Shown here: positions 1-8,890 of the stretch, in pieces | Layout: each line of letters starts with the position of its first letter | How positions within the stretch are numbered: the first letter of the stretch is position 1 | Origin: Vibrio sp. HA2012 | GTDB taxonomy: Bacteria; Pseudomonadota; Gammaproteobacteria; Enterobacterales; Vibrionaceae | Length of the DNA stretch: 64,000 nt | Direction: 5' to 3' | NCBI RefSeq assembly: GCF_002812955.1 | Contig: NZ_PFXK01000009.1 | Location: 107,100 to 171,099, forward strand | Notes under the pieces: model-generated | The model's input: only the letters and a program-made list of their open reading frames with translations | The model's database searches: none | Told to the model about the DNA's origin: nothing | Made by a program: the position numbers and the translations under genes

Positions 1-986
1 TCCCAGTTGATTTGTTTAAGTTCCTCTTTACCCATGATACCGGTCAGGGTAAAAACAGCCAGAGGAATGACAGAGACAACGTAGGTGTTCATGCCATGCA
101 ATTGAGTTGTCATCCAAAGAAGTATGGTGGCCGCAAAAGTGATGTAAACCACGACAGCACGCCAGCTTTTTTTAAATACACCATCCAGTTTCAGCGTCAT
201 GGATGTCTGTGAAGATGGAAACAGTTTCTGCAGCAGAAACCAGGCGATAGTCAGTTGGATAATCACAAATGGTAGTCCCATCATCATCCAGCGAAGAAAG
301 CTGATACTGTTTTCTCCGGTGAGATATTGCAGTGCTATTGCATTTGGCGGAGTACCGATAGGGGTCGCGATCCCCCCTGTATTGGCAGCTATAGGAACAC
401 AGAGCACCAGAGCCTTAATGCCTAAATCACCTTTGGGGGCTGACGCAACGATAGGACCGAGCAAAGCGAGCATCATGACAGTGGTTGCTGTGTTAGACAT
501 AAACATAGAGAAAGTGGCTGTAATCAGCATTAGTCCCAGCATAATAAAACGCGGCTGTGTTCCGAAAGGGCGCAATAATACTCGAGCCAGATTGTTGTCC
601 AGTTCATACTTGGAGGCTGCAATCGCCAGAGCAAAGCCGCCCATAAACAGAATGATAATGGGTGACGAGAATGCACTGAATATGTCGGTATATTTCATCA
701 AAATACCGAGATCATGTTCTGTCGACGGAGTCCGGAAAAAGAGCAGTCCTTTGTTGGATATCATGACTAGCTCTAAAGCAATAATCAGAATTGAGGTTGC
801 GAAGACAGGAACTGGCTCCAATACCCAAAGCAGAGCTGCCAGCAGGAAAATAGCCAGAAGACGGTGTTGTATTAGGGTCATTCCTTCGATAGGGATAACT
901 TCAATGGGAAGGAAAAGAACAGTAATAGGAATGGTAAAACAGACAAACAACTTGATTAGTGTTCCCGGAGCAATTTTTTTCTTCAT
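1..986 (-). CDS. SLC13/DASS-family sodium:anion symporter, 3' part outside the window
   Basis: Read on the minus strand this is an open frame from the ATG at 984-986 to the window edge, so the C-terminus is missing (about 328 residues visible). It is strongly hydrophobic with several membrane segments, and contains the family-typical stretch SNTATTVMM followed by NTGGIATPIGTPPNAIA, which resembles the paired Ser-Asn-Thr sodium- and substrate-binding hairpins of DASS transporters. The likely role is sodium-coupled uptake of a di- or tricarboxylate or sulfate across the inner membrane; the substrate cannot be read from sequence. The long rightward frame at 199-1038 is its antisense shadow. Confidence 0.8.
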   Translation of the reverse strand, partial: MKKKIAPGTLIKLFVCFTIPITVLFLPIEVIPIEGMTLIQHRLLAIFLLAALLWVLEPVPVFATSILIIALELVMISNKGLLFFRTPSTEHDLGILMKYTDIFSAFSSPIIILFMGGFALAIAASKYELDNNLARVLLRPFGTQPRFIMLGLMLITATFSMFMSNTATTVMMLALLGPIVASAPKGDLGIKALVLCVPIAANTGGIATPIGTPPNAIALQYLTGENSISFLRWMMMGLPFVIIQLTIAWFLLQKLFPSSQTSMTLKLDGVFKKSWRAVVVYITFAATILLWMTTQLHGMNTYVVSVIPLAVFTLTGIMGKEELKQINW

Positions 987-1156
987 ACGGAGCAACCCCT
1001 GTATCTTCTATATACCAGTACTGTTCAAACATAGCTGATACTTAGCTTAGATTAAGCAGAGTGGGGTTACTAAGATTGAAGTGATGTTTTGTAGGTATGA
1101 TCGGCTTTTTCGTAAGTGGTTTGTTTTTGGTCAATTTTCATGAGTCAGATGGAATG

Positions 1157-1188
1157 AAAAAGGTTAAGGAGCCAAACCGTAACCTTCT
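1157..1188 (-). terminator. Rho-independent terminator of psd
   Basis: On the minus strand an AAGGTTA...TAACCTT stem is followed by a run of T, 22 bases past the psd stop codon. Confidence 0.65.
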
Positions 1189-1209
1189 TCTGACTATATT
1201 AGTTCAGGG

Positions 1210-2088
1210 TCAGTCTGTTTTAGATTTTACATGCGCATATGCGGTTCCCATCCGGGTTGACACTCCGTTCTGCATGCTGTCATCAAATATAACTTTATCT
1301 TTAGCAAACAGATTGATCACGGTTGAACCCAGCTTGAAGAGCCCCATTTCCTGTCCTTTTTTTAGTGTGACAGATTTATCCCCTAGTGCTGGATAATCCC
1401 AGCGATGAACCGTGTTACCGGTTGGCGGGGTAATGGTTCCTGACCAGATAACGTCGATACTTCCTACAATGGTAGCTCCGACAAGCACCTGAGCCATAGG
1501 GCCGTGTTCAGTATCAAAGATACAAACCACACGTTCATTACGAGCAAACAGGTTTGGGACATTTTCTGCTGTTAGAGGATTAACGGAGAACAGGTCACCC
1601 GGAATATAGATCATCTGCCGGAGTACGCCATCACATGGCATGTGTACGCGGTGATAGTCGCGCGGAGAAAGATAAATAGTTGCAAAGTTACCATCTTTAA
1701 ATTCGTTATACAGCGCCGCATCGCCCCCCAGAAGTTCCTGTGCAGAGAAATCGTGGCCTTTAGCCTGGATCAGACGACCATTTTCTATCGGTCCGAACTG
1801 ACTGACACAGCCATCAGCAGGGTGAGTCAGGACACTTTCTCCTTCGGTAACGGGACGGGCATTTTCTTGTAACTCACGGATGAAAAAATCATTAAACGTT
1901 TTAAAATGAGCAGGATCAGAAAACTGTGCTTCATCCATATTTACATGATATTGCTTGATAAACAGGCGGATAATCGCAGTCGTTACACCTCCCAGTTTTG
2001 CTGAAGCCAGTTTTCCGACCAGACGAGTCAGGGCATGCTTGGGAATCCAGTACTGGAAGCCTATTTTTATTTTATCAATTACGTTCAT
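1210..2088 (-). CDS. psd: Phosphatidylserine decarboxylase proenzyme
   Basis: 292-residue inner-membrane enzyme that converts phosphatidylserine to phosphatidylethanolamine, the last step of the main membrane phospholipid pathway. The self-cleavage motif LGST is visible at residues 253-256; in this family the chain splits between Gly254 and Ser255, and the serine becomes the pyruvoyl cofactor of the alpha subunit. Length matches the bacterial type I enzyme. It lies downstream of rsgA on the same strand with a gap of 92 bases, the psd-rsgA pairing seen in enterics and vibrios. Confidence 0.96.
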   Translation of the reverse strand: MNVIDKIKIGFQYWIPKHALTRLVGKLASAKLGGVTTAIIRLFIKQYHVNMDEAQFSDPAHFKTFNDFFIRELQENARPVTEGESVLTHPADGCVSQFGPIENGRLIQAKGHDFSAQELLGGDAALYNEFKDGNFATIYLSPRDYHRVHMPCDGVLRQMIYIPGDLFSVNPLTAENVPNLFARNERVVCIFDTEHGPMAQVLVGATIVGSIDVIWSGTITPPTGNTVHRWDYPALGDKSVTLKKGQEMGLFKLGSTVINLFAKDKVIFDDSMQNGVSTRMGTAYAHVKSKTD

Positions 2089-2180
2089 ATCTCATTTCTT
2101 TTATTAATTGCGGCAGGTTAATCGCTGAGTCTGCCAGAAGCGGATGGTACAAAATCCCGGCAGACTTGTCATTGTTATGC

Positions 2181-3236
2181 TTAAAGATCCGCCTTTTTGT
2201 TACGCGAGTATTGTCGGTTTGCTTTATTTTCTGTCATGCTTTCAATGATACGGTGATAGCTATCAAAACGGATCTCACTGATCTCCCCTTTGTTTACGGC
2301 TTCCCGCAGCAGGCATCCCGGGTCATCCTGATGTTTGCAGTCTCGGAATTTACAGCCGCCGAGATAAGGACGAAATTCAACAAAGGCTTCTGTTACTTCA
2401 TCGGGTTCAAGATGCCACAGACCGAATTCACGAATCCCTGGAGAATCGATAAGATCACCGCCGTGAGGAAAATGATATAACCGGGCTGCGGTTGTGGTAT
2501 GTTGCCCCAGTCCTGATGTTTCAGAAATAGAGCCTTCTTCCGCATTTACGTCTGGTAATAAGGCGTTGACTAGGCTGGATTTTCCTACTCCAGACTGGCC
2601 GACAAATACATTGATTTTATCTTTTAGTTCTGTTTCCAGTGCACTGATACCTTCTCTGGATTCTTTACTGACCTGAAGAACCTTATAGCCGATTTTTTCA
2701 TATTCCTGCAGCCATTCCTGAAACAAGGGGCGCTGGGTAGTATCCAGCAGGTCGATTTTATTTAATACGATCAGCGGCTGAATATGTAACGTTTCCGCTG
2801 CAATTAAATAGCGATCAATAATATTGAGTGATAATTCTGGCAAGACGGAAGAAACAATCACCATTTGATCTATATTTGCAGCAACCGGTTTTAGGCCATC
2901 ATAATAGTCCGGACGGGTAAGAACTGATTTTCTTGGTTCAACGGCTTCAACAACGCCGGATATACCCGCCATGGATTCCAGTCCCGGCCGCCAGAGTACC
3001 TGGTCTCCTGAAACCAGCGTTTCTATTCCCCGGCGCAGATTACAGCGATGTATTTCACTTGTTGCACAGTCTTCAATATCGGCATGCTGACCGAAGCGGG
3101 TAATGACCAGCCCGGCTTTTGCTGAACCCAGCATATTTTCTTCCCACTGTACGACGGTTTCCTGCTGGAGTTTTTTCTTTTGGTTTCCGCGTACCCGTCG
3201 GACCTGACCTTTGCTAAGTTTCTTCTTTTTCGCCAC
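2181..3236 (-). CDS. rsgA: Small ribosomal subunit biogenesis GTPase RsgA
   Basis: 351 residues. Circularly permuted GTPase that helps late maturation of the 30S subunit. The motifs occur in the permuted order: NKID (G4) at 159-162, GQSGVGKS (G1) at 213-220 and DSPG (G3) at 264-267, followed by a zinc-binding Cys/His cluster (Cys295, Cys300, His302, Cys308). The N-terminus is lysine/arginine-rich before the OB-fold. It is divergent from orn and precedes psd. Confidence 0.96.
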   Translation of the reverse strand: MAKKKKLSKGQVRRVRGNQKKKLQQETVVQWEENMLGSAKAGLVITRFGQHADIEDCATSEIHRCNLRRGIETLVSGDQVLWRPGLESMAGISGVVEAVEPRKSVLTRPDYYDGLKPVAANIDQMVIVSSVLPELSLNIIDRYLIAAETLHIQPLIVLNKIDLLDTTQRPLFQEWLQEYEKIGYKVLQVSKESREGISALETELKDKINVFVGQSGVGKSSLVNALLPDVNAEEGSISETSGLGQHTTTAARLYHFPHGGDLIDSPGIREFGLWHLEPDEVTEAFVEFRPYLGGCKFRDCKHQDDPGCLLREAVNKGEISEIRFDSYHRIIESMTENKANRQYSRNKKADL

Positions 3237-3321
3237 GATATCTTTTTGCCTTGATAGTTGTGAGACTATGGTTATTTGCTGCTATGATACCTTTTTTAAA
3301 CGCAAAATAGGCAATTCATCT

Positions 3322-3867
3322 ATGTCATTCAGTGATCAAAATTTAATTTGGGTCGATCTTGAGATGACGGGGTTAGACCCTGAAGAACACAAGATCATTG
3401 AAATAGCAACAATTGTGACCGATAGTCAGCTCAATATCCTGGCCGAAGGCCCTGTTATCGCGGTTCATCAGTCAGAGGAAGAGCTGCAAAAAATGGATGA
3501 ATGGTGCACGACCACTCATACTGGAAGCGGGCTTGTCGCCCGGGTCAAAGCCAGTCAGACCGATGAAGAGCAGGCAGTAAAAGAGACAATCAGTTTTCTT
3601 GAACAATGGGTGCCGAAAGGTAAGTCCCCAATCTGCGGTAACAGTATTGGTCAGGATCGTCGCTTTTTGTACAAACATATGCCGGAGTTGGAAGAGTATT
3701 TCCACTACCGTTATGTCGATGTCAGTACCTTAAAAGAGTTAACCCGTCGTTGGAAACCTGAGGTATTGGATGGATTTCATAAAACTGGCAGTCATTTAGC
3801 CTTGGATGATATCCGGGAATCGATCGCTGAGCTGCAGTATTATCGGAAGACAGTATTCTCTATCTGA
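3322..3867 (+). CDS. orn: Oligoribonuclease
   Basis: 181 residues from the ATG at 3322, exactly the E. coli length; the frame stays open upstream to 3211 but that part would run into the rsgA start region and has no family match. DEDDh 3'-to-5' exonuclease that degrades 2-5 nt RNA fragments (and pGpG in c-di-GMP turnover) to mononucleotides. The first catalytic pair is visible as VDLEMTG (Asp12, Glu14), and the C-terminal [11 protein letters not shown] carries the catalytic His and the last Asp. Divergent from rsgA. Confidence 0.96.
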   Translation: MSFSDQNLIWVDLEMTGLDPEEHKIIEIATIVTDSQLNILAEGPVIAVHQSEEELQKMDEWCTTTHTGSGLVARVKASQTDEEQAVKETISFLEQWVPKGKSPICGNSIGQDRRFLYKHMPELEEYFHYRYVDVSTLKELTRRWKPEVLDGFHKTGSHLALDDIRESIAELQYYRKTVFSI

Positions 3868-3971
3868 TATGGCTTCACTGCATTTTTCTGAGGAGAAATG
3901 ATAGTTCTTTCATCAAATAGGTTCTTTTTTCAGCACTTAGTTATAAAAATAAATTTTTTTTGTAGAAAGGC

Positions 3972-3999
3972 TTGCATCAAAAAAAAATGCTCTTATAAT
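3972..3999 (+). promoter_or_regulatory. Promoter of the tRNA cluster
   Basis: TTGCAT, 16-bp spacer, TATAAT, followed by a GC-rich discriminator (CGCAGCCC) as is usual for stringently controlled stable-RNA promoters. It lies about 30 bases upstream of the first tRNA. Confidence 0.75.
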
Positions 4000-4033
4000 T
4001 CGCAGCCCTGAACAGATGAAGACGTTTCAGAAT

Positions 4034-4109
4034 GCGACACTAGCTCAGTTGGTAGAGCGCAACCTTGCCAAGGTTGAGGTCACGAGTTCGAACCTCGTGT
4101 GTCGCTCCA
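4034..4109 (+). tRNA. tRNA-Gly (anticodon GCC)
   Basis: 76-nt cloverleaf. Acceptor GCGACAC pairs with GTGTCGC, the anticodon loop is TTGCCAA, the T arm contains GTTCGAA, and the CCA end is encoded. First of three identical copies in this cluster. Confidence 0.97.
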
Positions 4110-4166
4110 TTCTCTTTAAGTAGAGAATCACAGTTTTCACTGTACTTAACAGTGACATAATACGGA

Positions 4167-4243
<77 letters not shown>

Positions 4244-4276
4244 AATTCAGATTAATTGCAGTAGCAGTTAGTCCAT

Positions 4277-4352
4277 GCGACACTAGCTCAGTTGGTAGAG
4301 CGCAACCTTGCCAAGGTTGAGGTCACGAGTTCGAACCTCGTGTGTCGCTCCA
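4277..4352 (+). tRNA. tRNA-Gly (anticodon GCC), second copy
   Basis: Identical over 76 nt to the copy at 4034, including the encoded CCA. Confidence 0.97.
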
Positions 4353-4387
4353 GTTAAATTATTGTTACCGTAGTTTACGGTAATAAT

Positions 4388-4477
4388 GCGACACGAGTTC
4401 TGTTGTCAGAACGCAACCTTGTTAAGGTTGAGGTCACACTTTTTGTTATAGAAAAGGGAACCTCGTGTGTCGCTCCA
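4388..4477 (+). other. tRNA-like element derived from tRNA-Gly, with remodelled D and T arms
   Basis: 90 nt. The acceptor arm (GCGACAC/GTGTCGC plus TCCA) and anticodon stem (CAACC/GGTTG) match the neighbouring tRNA-Gly genes, but the loop reads TTGTTAA, giving a nominal GTT (Asn) anticodon. The D arm is replaced by a perfect GTTCTG/CAGAAC hairpin with a TTGT loop. The T arm is replaced by a longer two-part hairpin (GAGGT/ACCTC enclosing CTTTT/AAAAG), without a TTCGA T-loop. It lies inside the tRNA transcript. It would probably not fold as a normal elongator tRNA; decay or a distinct structured RNA are both possible. Confidence 0.7.
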
Positions 4478-4511
4478 GTTAAATAATATTGCCGTAGTTT
4501 ATGGTGATAAT

Positions 4512-4587
4512 GCGACACTAGCTCAGTTGGTAGAGCGCAACCTTGCCAAGGTTGAGGTCACGAGTTCGAACCTCGTGTGTCGCTCCA
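4512..4587 (+). tRNA. tRNA-Gly (anticodon GCC), third copy
   Basis: Identical 76-nt copy with encoded CCA, lying between the two tRNA-like elements. Confidence 0.97.
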
Positions 4588-4621
4588 GTTAAATAATGTT
4601 GCCGTAGCTTACGGTAATAAT

Positions 4622-4712
4622 GCGACACGAGTTCTGTTGTCAGAACACAATCTTGTTAAGGTTGAGGTCACGCTTTTTTGTTATAGGAAAGGGAACCTCG
4701 TGTGTTGCATCA
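4622..4712 (+). other. Second copy of the tRNA-like element
   Basis: 91 nt, the same plan as 4388-4477: tRNA-Gly acceptor and anticodon stems, TTGTTAA loop, identical GTTCTG/CAGAAC D-arm hairpin and long T-arm hairpin. Differences from the first copy include wobble changes that keep pairing: the anticodon stem becomes CAATC/GGTTG and the acceptor 3' strand GTGTTGC. The end reads ATCA, so CCA is not encoded. Two structure-preserving copies argue against simple random decay, though tandem duplication of a single relic would also give two copies. Confidence 0.65.
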
Positions 4713-4769
4713 TTCTCTCTAGGTAGAGAATCACAGTTTCCATCGTACTTAACGGTGACACAATACGGA

Positions 4770-4846
<77 letters not shown>

Positions 4847-5434
4847 AATTCTTTCGAAGTAACCGTGTATGCGGTGAAATGGTTTACAGCCACTGCTCTT
4901 TATTAATGCCGTGAGGCATTAACCCCAAAAATACTCTTCGTTGCTCACCATTGAGTGAAGTCTATTTTGTAACAATTCAATTTTAGCTGTGTTGTTTCAG
5001 CTTCTGTTTTTTCTGATTGTTCTGTATCCTGAACAGTCCGCATTTTGCTTACTTAAAATAAAAGAACTAACAGACTTATCCACATATTGATTTTTGTGGA
5101 TAACTTGGTTGATAAAATAAAAGTCTTCAAATAGTGAGCTGATTTTGAAAAGATCATTTTCGTAATGATGGTTTTGAAAAATAATACCATTCATCTATCT
5201 AGTTGATTACTTTGGCGTTTTTTTATTTTTCTGGTCTATTCATGGATCAATAATAGATCTTTAAGTCACAATTCTTTGATCTTTGTCATTCCATTTGATT
5301 GTGTTTAACTTTGTTGGTGTGGTTGAATTTAAGCGACTCCGTTATTGTTTTCCACACAGAGAATTTTGAGAGCAATATCAAAAAACACACATAAAATACG
5401 CGCTCGCTTGCATAGTTATTGGCATATTATTCCG
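4847..5434. promoter_or_regulatory. AT-rich intergenic region with DnaA boxes, datA-like by position
   Basis: No supportable gene in 588 bases. It contains two perfect DnaA boxes in inverted orientation, TTATCCACA at 5076-5084 and TGTGGATAA at 5095-5103, and a third consensus-compatible box TTTTCCACA at 5348-5356. The setting, between a tRNA-Gly cluster near orn and queG, is where E. coli carries datA, the locus that titrates DnaA and promotes ATP-DnaA hydrolysis. Function here is inferred from position and boxes only. No convincing IHF site was found. Confidence 0.5.
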
Positions 5435-6544
5435 TTATGCATCGCGTGGTAGACCTTTCTCTATAATTCTGATCAGACGTTCAGTTCTGATGTTTCCGGA
5501 TCTCTGTGTATTTTGCTGATGTTCTGCCCACCGAATGTGTTCATCCAGCAATGCACAGTTTCCTTTTCGGTTTGCCAGTGCTGATAGTATGGCAGGAGAG
5601 TATGGTGCATTTCCCATTGCGACAGCAATATTCCTCATCCACTGAATATGTCCGATACGACGGATTGGTGAGCCCTCCATTTTTTTGAGGAACTCTTCTT
5701 CACTCCATAAAAACAAAGTAACGAGATCCATATTTTCCAGAGCTTTTCTTCGGTGAAAATCAGCCTGTTGAGTAATGTTGGAAAAACGGTTCCATGGACA
5801 AACTAACTGGCAGTCATCACAGCCATATATCCGGTTACCTATTGCTTGACGGAGTGTTTCTGGAATGACACCATCATATTCTATGGTCAGATAGGAAATA
5901 CATTTTCTGGCATCAACGATACCATCGGCCACAATTGCTCCTGTTGGGCAGGAAGTTATGCATGCCCTGCACTGCCCACATTTATTTTGTGCAGGAGTAT
6001 CGATCGGAAGCGGAATATCAACTAATAATTCACCCAGAAAAAACCAGGATCCGGCTTCCTGATTGAGGATGAGAGAATGTTTTCCGCTCCACCCAAGCCC
6101 GGCTTTTTCTGCTAAAGGACGTTCCAGCAAAGGTGCTGAGTCAACAAAAGGGCGGTAACCTAGTTTTCCGACTTCCTGCTCGATCATCTGTCCCAGTTTT
6201 TTTAACTGATTGCGAACTAATTTATGGTAGTCGCGTCCAAGGGCATAGCGGCTGATATAAGCTTTGGTCGGATCTTTCAGGTTGCTGGCAAATGCAGCAT
6301 GTGGAGGAAGATAGTCCATACGAACGCTGATAACACGCATGGTTCCGGGAAGAAGCTCAGCAGGGCGTGCGCGCATCCCGCCGTGACGAGCCATCCAGTC
6401 CATTTCTCCGTGGTAGCCGGAATCGAGCCAGCGTTGTAGCTCGGCCTCATGAAGGGAGAGATCGATATCGCAGATCCCTACTTGCTGGAAGCCGAGCTGG
6501 GATCCCCAGAGTTTGATCTGTTTTGCCAGAGCCTGATAGTCCAT
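5435..6544 (-). CDS. queG: Epoxyqueuosine reductase
   Basis: 369 residues. Cobalamin-dependent enzyme for the last step of queuosine synthesis in tRNA (epoxyqueuosine to queuosine). Two ferredoxin-like 4Fe-4S cluster motifs are visible, CGQCRACITSCP and CDDCQLVCPW, after an N-terminal cobalamin-binding domain. It is divergent from tsaE. In E. coli nnr lies between queG and tsaE; here the 171-base gap holds no gene. Confidence 0.95.
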   Translation of the reverse strand: MDYQALAKQIKLWGSQLGFQQVGICDIDLSLHEAELQRWLDSGYHGEMDWMARHGGMRARPAELLPGTMRVISVRMDYLPPHAAFASNLKDPTKAYISRYALGRDYHKLVRNQLKKLGQMIEQEVGKLGYRPFVDSAPLLERPLAEKAGLGWSGKHSLILNQEAGSWFFLGELLVDIPLPIDTPAQNKCGQCRACITSCPTGAIVADGIVDARKCISYLTIEYDGVIPETLRQAIGNRIYGCDDCQLVCPWNRFSNITQQADFHRRKALENMDLVTLFLWSEEEFLKKMEGSPIRRIGHIQWMRNIAVAMGNAPYSPAILSALANRKGNCALLDEHIRWAEHQQNTQRSGNIRTERLIRIIEKGLPRDA

Positions 6545-6715
6545 AAAACATGATAGAATGAGTGGTTGAGCCGGAAATTTTAACAGATGAAGCCTTGTCT
6601 CTCAAAACCAACCCGGTTTACTATTTGAACTCTTTTAGTTTTGATTGATATCCGGATCGTGTCTGGTGACAGGAGTCAGCTGATCCGGGGATATTTGATG
6701 GTCGGTATGTAAAAC

Positions 6716-7186
6716 ATGGGCTTTATGAGTACAAAAGAATTCACCCTAAAAAATGAACAAGCTACGGTAGATATGGGTGCAAAGCTGGCATATTTGTGTT
6801 CTCAGCAAACCACGATTTATCTGCACGGTGACCTGGGCGCTGGAAAAACCACGTTCAGTCGTGGTTTTGTGCGAGCTTTGGGTCATCAGGGAAATGTTAA
6901 AAGCCCGACATATACTTTGGTTGAACCCTATAAACTGGCAGATTGGCAGGTATATCATTTTGATCTGTATCGTCTGGCCGATCCGGAGGAGTTAGAGTTT
7001 ATGGGAATCCGGGATTATTTTTCACCGGATGCGATTTGTTTGGTGGAGTGGCCGGAAAAGGGAGTCGGTTTGCTGCCGGAAGCGGATTTGGATATTGATA
7101 TGCGTTATCTGGGGGAGCAGAGAATAGCGCAACTTACAGCCAATAGTCCGTATGGATGCTCTTTGCTTGAACAGTTGGAGTTGTAA
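6716..7186 (+). CDS. tsaE: tRNA threonylcarbamoyladenosine biosynthesis protein TsaE
   Basis: 156 residues from ATG 6716; a second in-frame ATG at 6725 is equally plausible and would remove three residues. P-loop ATPase of the TsaB-TsaD-TsaE complex that makes t6A37 on ANN-decoding tRNAs. The Walker A motif GDLGAGKT is at 38-45, followed by FSRGF and the family signature [10 protein letters not shown]. It starts the amiB-mutL-miaA-hfq-hfl cluster and its stop codon abuts the amiB start. Confidence 0.95.
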   Translation: MGFMSTKEFTLKNEQATVDMGAKLAYLCSQQTTIYLHGDLGAGKTTFSRGFVRALGHQGNVKSPTYTLVEPYKLADWQVYHFDLYRLADPEELEFMGIRDYFSPDAICLVEWPEKGVGLLPEADLDIDMRYLGEQRIAQLTANSPYGCSLLEQLEL

Positions 7187-8890
7187 TTGATTCTTAAGCC
7201 AATTCAGACGCTGAGTCTGCTCATTATCAGTCTGTTGTGCTGGTTTTCTTCTCCGGTGTCGGCTAACACATTGGAAGGTCTGCGTGTCTGGCCGTCACCG
7301 GATGAAACCCGGGTTGTTATTGATCTTAAAAATGAAGTGGAGTTCAGTTATTTCACACTGAGTAGTCCGGACAGAATCGTGGTGGATCTGAAGCATACGG
7401 CTTTAAAGACCAAGTTGCCAGTTACCGTTTCAGATAGCAAGGTCTTGACTAAGATCCGTAATAGCTCACCACCTGAACAAGATACTTACAGGCTGGTTTT
7501 TGAACTGAAGACCAAGATTGCACCGAATATTTTTAAGCTGAAACCCACTCCGGGCGGGCAATATGGGCACCGTCTGGTTGTCGATTTACCCCATTCGCCT
7601 TCTTCTGCTGACTCCTCTGACAGCACAACAGTCGCTGTCAGTCGAGATGCTTCCCAGTTAGCGGGCAGCGCTGACATTGTGATAGCGATTGATGCCGGGC
7701 ATGGAGGTGAAGATCCTGGCTCTATCGGACCTAAGCGGAATTATGAAAAAACGATTACTTTGGCTGTCTCGCGTAAGATTACAGCTCAGCTGAATCAGGT
7801 TCCGGGGATTAAGGCTGTTATGACCCGTACGGGTGATTATTATGTGAATCTGAATAAACGTTCAGCTATTGCCCGGAAAAATAAGGCACATATGTTAGTT
7901 TCGATCCATGCTGACAGCTTTCGTTCACCTCAGCCGCGTGGCGCTTCAGTCTTTGTTCTGAATACTCGCAGGGCAAACTCAGAGATAGCCCGCTGGGTTG
8001 AAAAACATGAAGAACAGTCTGAATTGTTGGGTGGTGCAGGAGAGGTTCTGGCAAAAAATAATGATGATAAAAATGTCAGCCAGACATTGCTGGATCTCCA
8101 GTTCAGTCATTCCCAGAAGGAAGGTTTTAAGGTTGCACAGAATATTTTACGGGAGATGGGGAGAGTTACCCGGTTGCATAAAAAAGAGCCGGAACATGCT
8201 AGCTTGGCAGTACTGAAATCTCCCGATATACCTTCTGTGCTGGTGGAAACCGGTTTTATTTCCAATCCGACGGAAGAGCGTCTGCTTATTCAGCGTTCTC
8301 ATCAGGATAAGCTGGCTCAGGCACTCTCTAAAGCAATAGTGCAGTATTTTGAAGAGAATCCGCCAGAAGGTACTTTGTTTGCTCAGCGCAAGTCTGCCAG
8401 AAAGCATAAGGTTCTCAGTGGTGAATCTCTTTCTGTGATTGCGCAGAGATACAGTGTTACTGTCCAGACTCTGGTTAAAGCGAATAATCTGAAAAGTACG
8501 TCACTTTCTGTGGGTCAAGTACTGGTTGTCCCGGGTGGGCTTCCTATTGTCATGAAGAAGGTGATCAATCCGGTAGAGACCACCGTTATTACACATAAAG
8601 TTCAACGTGGAGAATATCTGGGTAGGATTGCCGATAAATACAAAGTTTCCGTTGCTAGCATCCAGCAGCAGAATCATTTGCGGTCAGATACTCTTCGGGT
8701 AGGACAGAAATTGAAGATCACTGTAAAACTTCAGGATCAGCCTATTCGAAAACATATCGTCAAACGGGGGGAATTTCTGACCAAAATAGCAAACCAGTAT
8801 GGGGTCTCTATTGCGAGTATCCGGAAGGTAAATAAACTTCGTTCTGACCAGTTGGCAATTGGGCAGACACTAATTATCCCAAATAAATAA
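7187..8890 (+). CDS. amiB: N-acetylmuramoyl-L-alanine amidase AmiB
   Basis: 567 residues with a TTG start directly after the tsaE stop. Periplasmic amidase that splits septal peptidoglycan during daughter-cell separation, normally activated by EnvC. Order: signal peptide (about 1-26), AMIN septal-targeting domain (about 28-135), zinc amidase_3 domain (about 162-375, with AIDAGHGGEDPG, SIHAD and PSVLVETGFISN), then three LysM peptidoglycan-binding repeats near 395-440, 460-505 and 520-565. Overlaps mutL by one base (TAATG). Confidence 0.95.
   Translation: MILKPIQTLSLLIISLLCWFSSPVSANTLEGLRVWPSPDETRVVIDLKNEVEFSYFTLSSPDRIVVDLKHTALKTKLPVTVSDSKVLTKIRNSSPPEQDTYRLVFELKTKIAPNIFKLKPTPGGQYGHRLVVDLPHSPSSADSSDSTTVAVSRDASQLAGSADIVIAIDAGHGGEDPGSIGPKRNYEKTITLAVSRKITAQLNQVPGIKAVMTRTGDYYVNLNKRSAIARKNKAHMLVSIHADSFRSPQPRGASVFVLNTRRANSEIARWVEKHEEQSELLGGAGEVLAKNNDDKNVSQTLLDLQFSHSQKEGFKVAQNILREMGRVTRLHKKEPEHASLAVLKSPDIPSVLVETGFISNPTEERLLIQRSHQDKLAQALSKAIVQYFEENPPEGTLFAQRKSARKHKVLSGESLSVIAQRYSVTVQTLVKANNLKSTSLSVGQVLVVPGGLPIVMKKVINPVETTVITHKVQRGEYLGRIADKYKVSVASIQQQNHLRSDTLRVGQKLKITVKLQDQPIRKHIVKRGEFLTKIANQYGVSIASIRKVNKLRSDQLAIGQTLIIPNK

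Noticed and set aside
199..1038. Long rightward open frame of 279 codons
   Set aside because: It is antisense to the SLC13 transporter, which has clear family motifs; the rightward product has no recognisable domain.
4388..4477. Call as a functional tRNA-Asn from the GTT loop
   Set aside because: D and T arms lack tRNA consensus and could not form the normal elbow; the acceptor is that of tRNA-Gly.
4997..5194. 65-codon leftward frame in the DnaA-box region
   Set aside because: Low-complexity AT-rich translation, no ribosome-binding site, no family.
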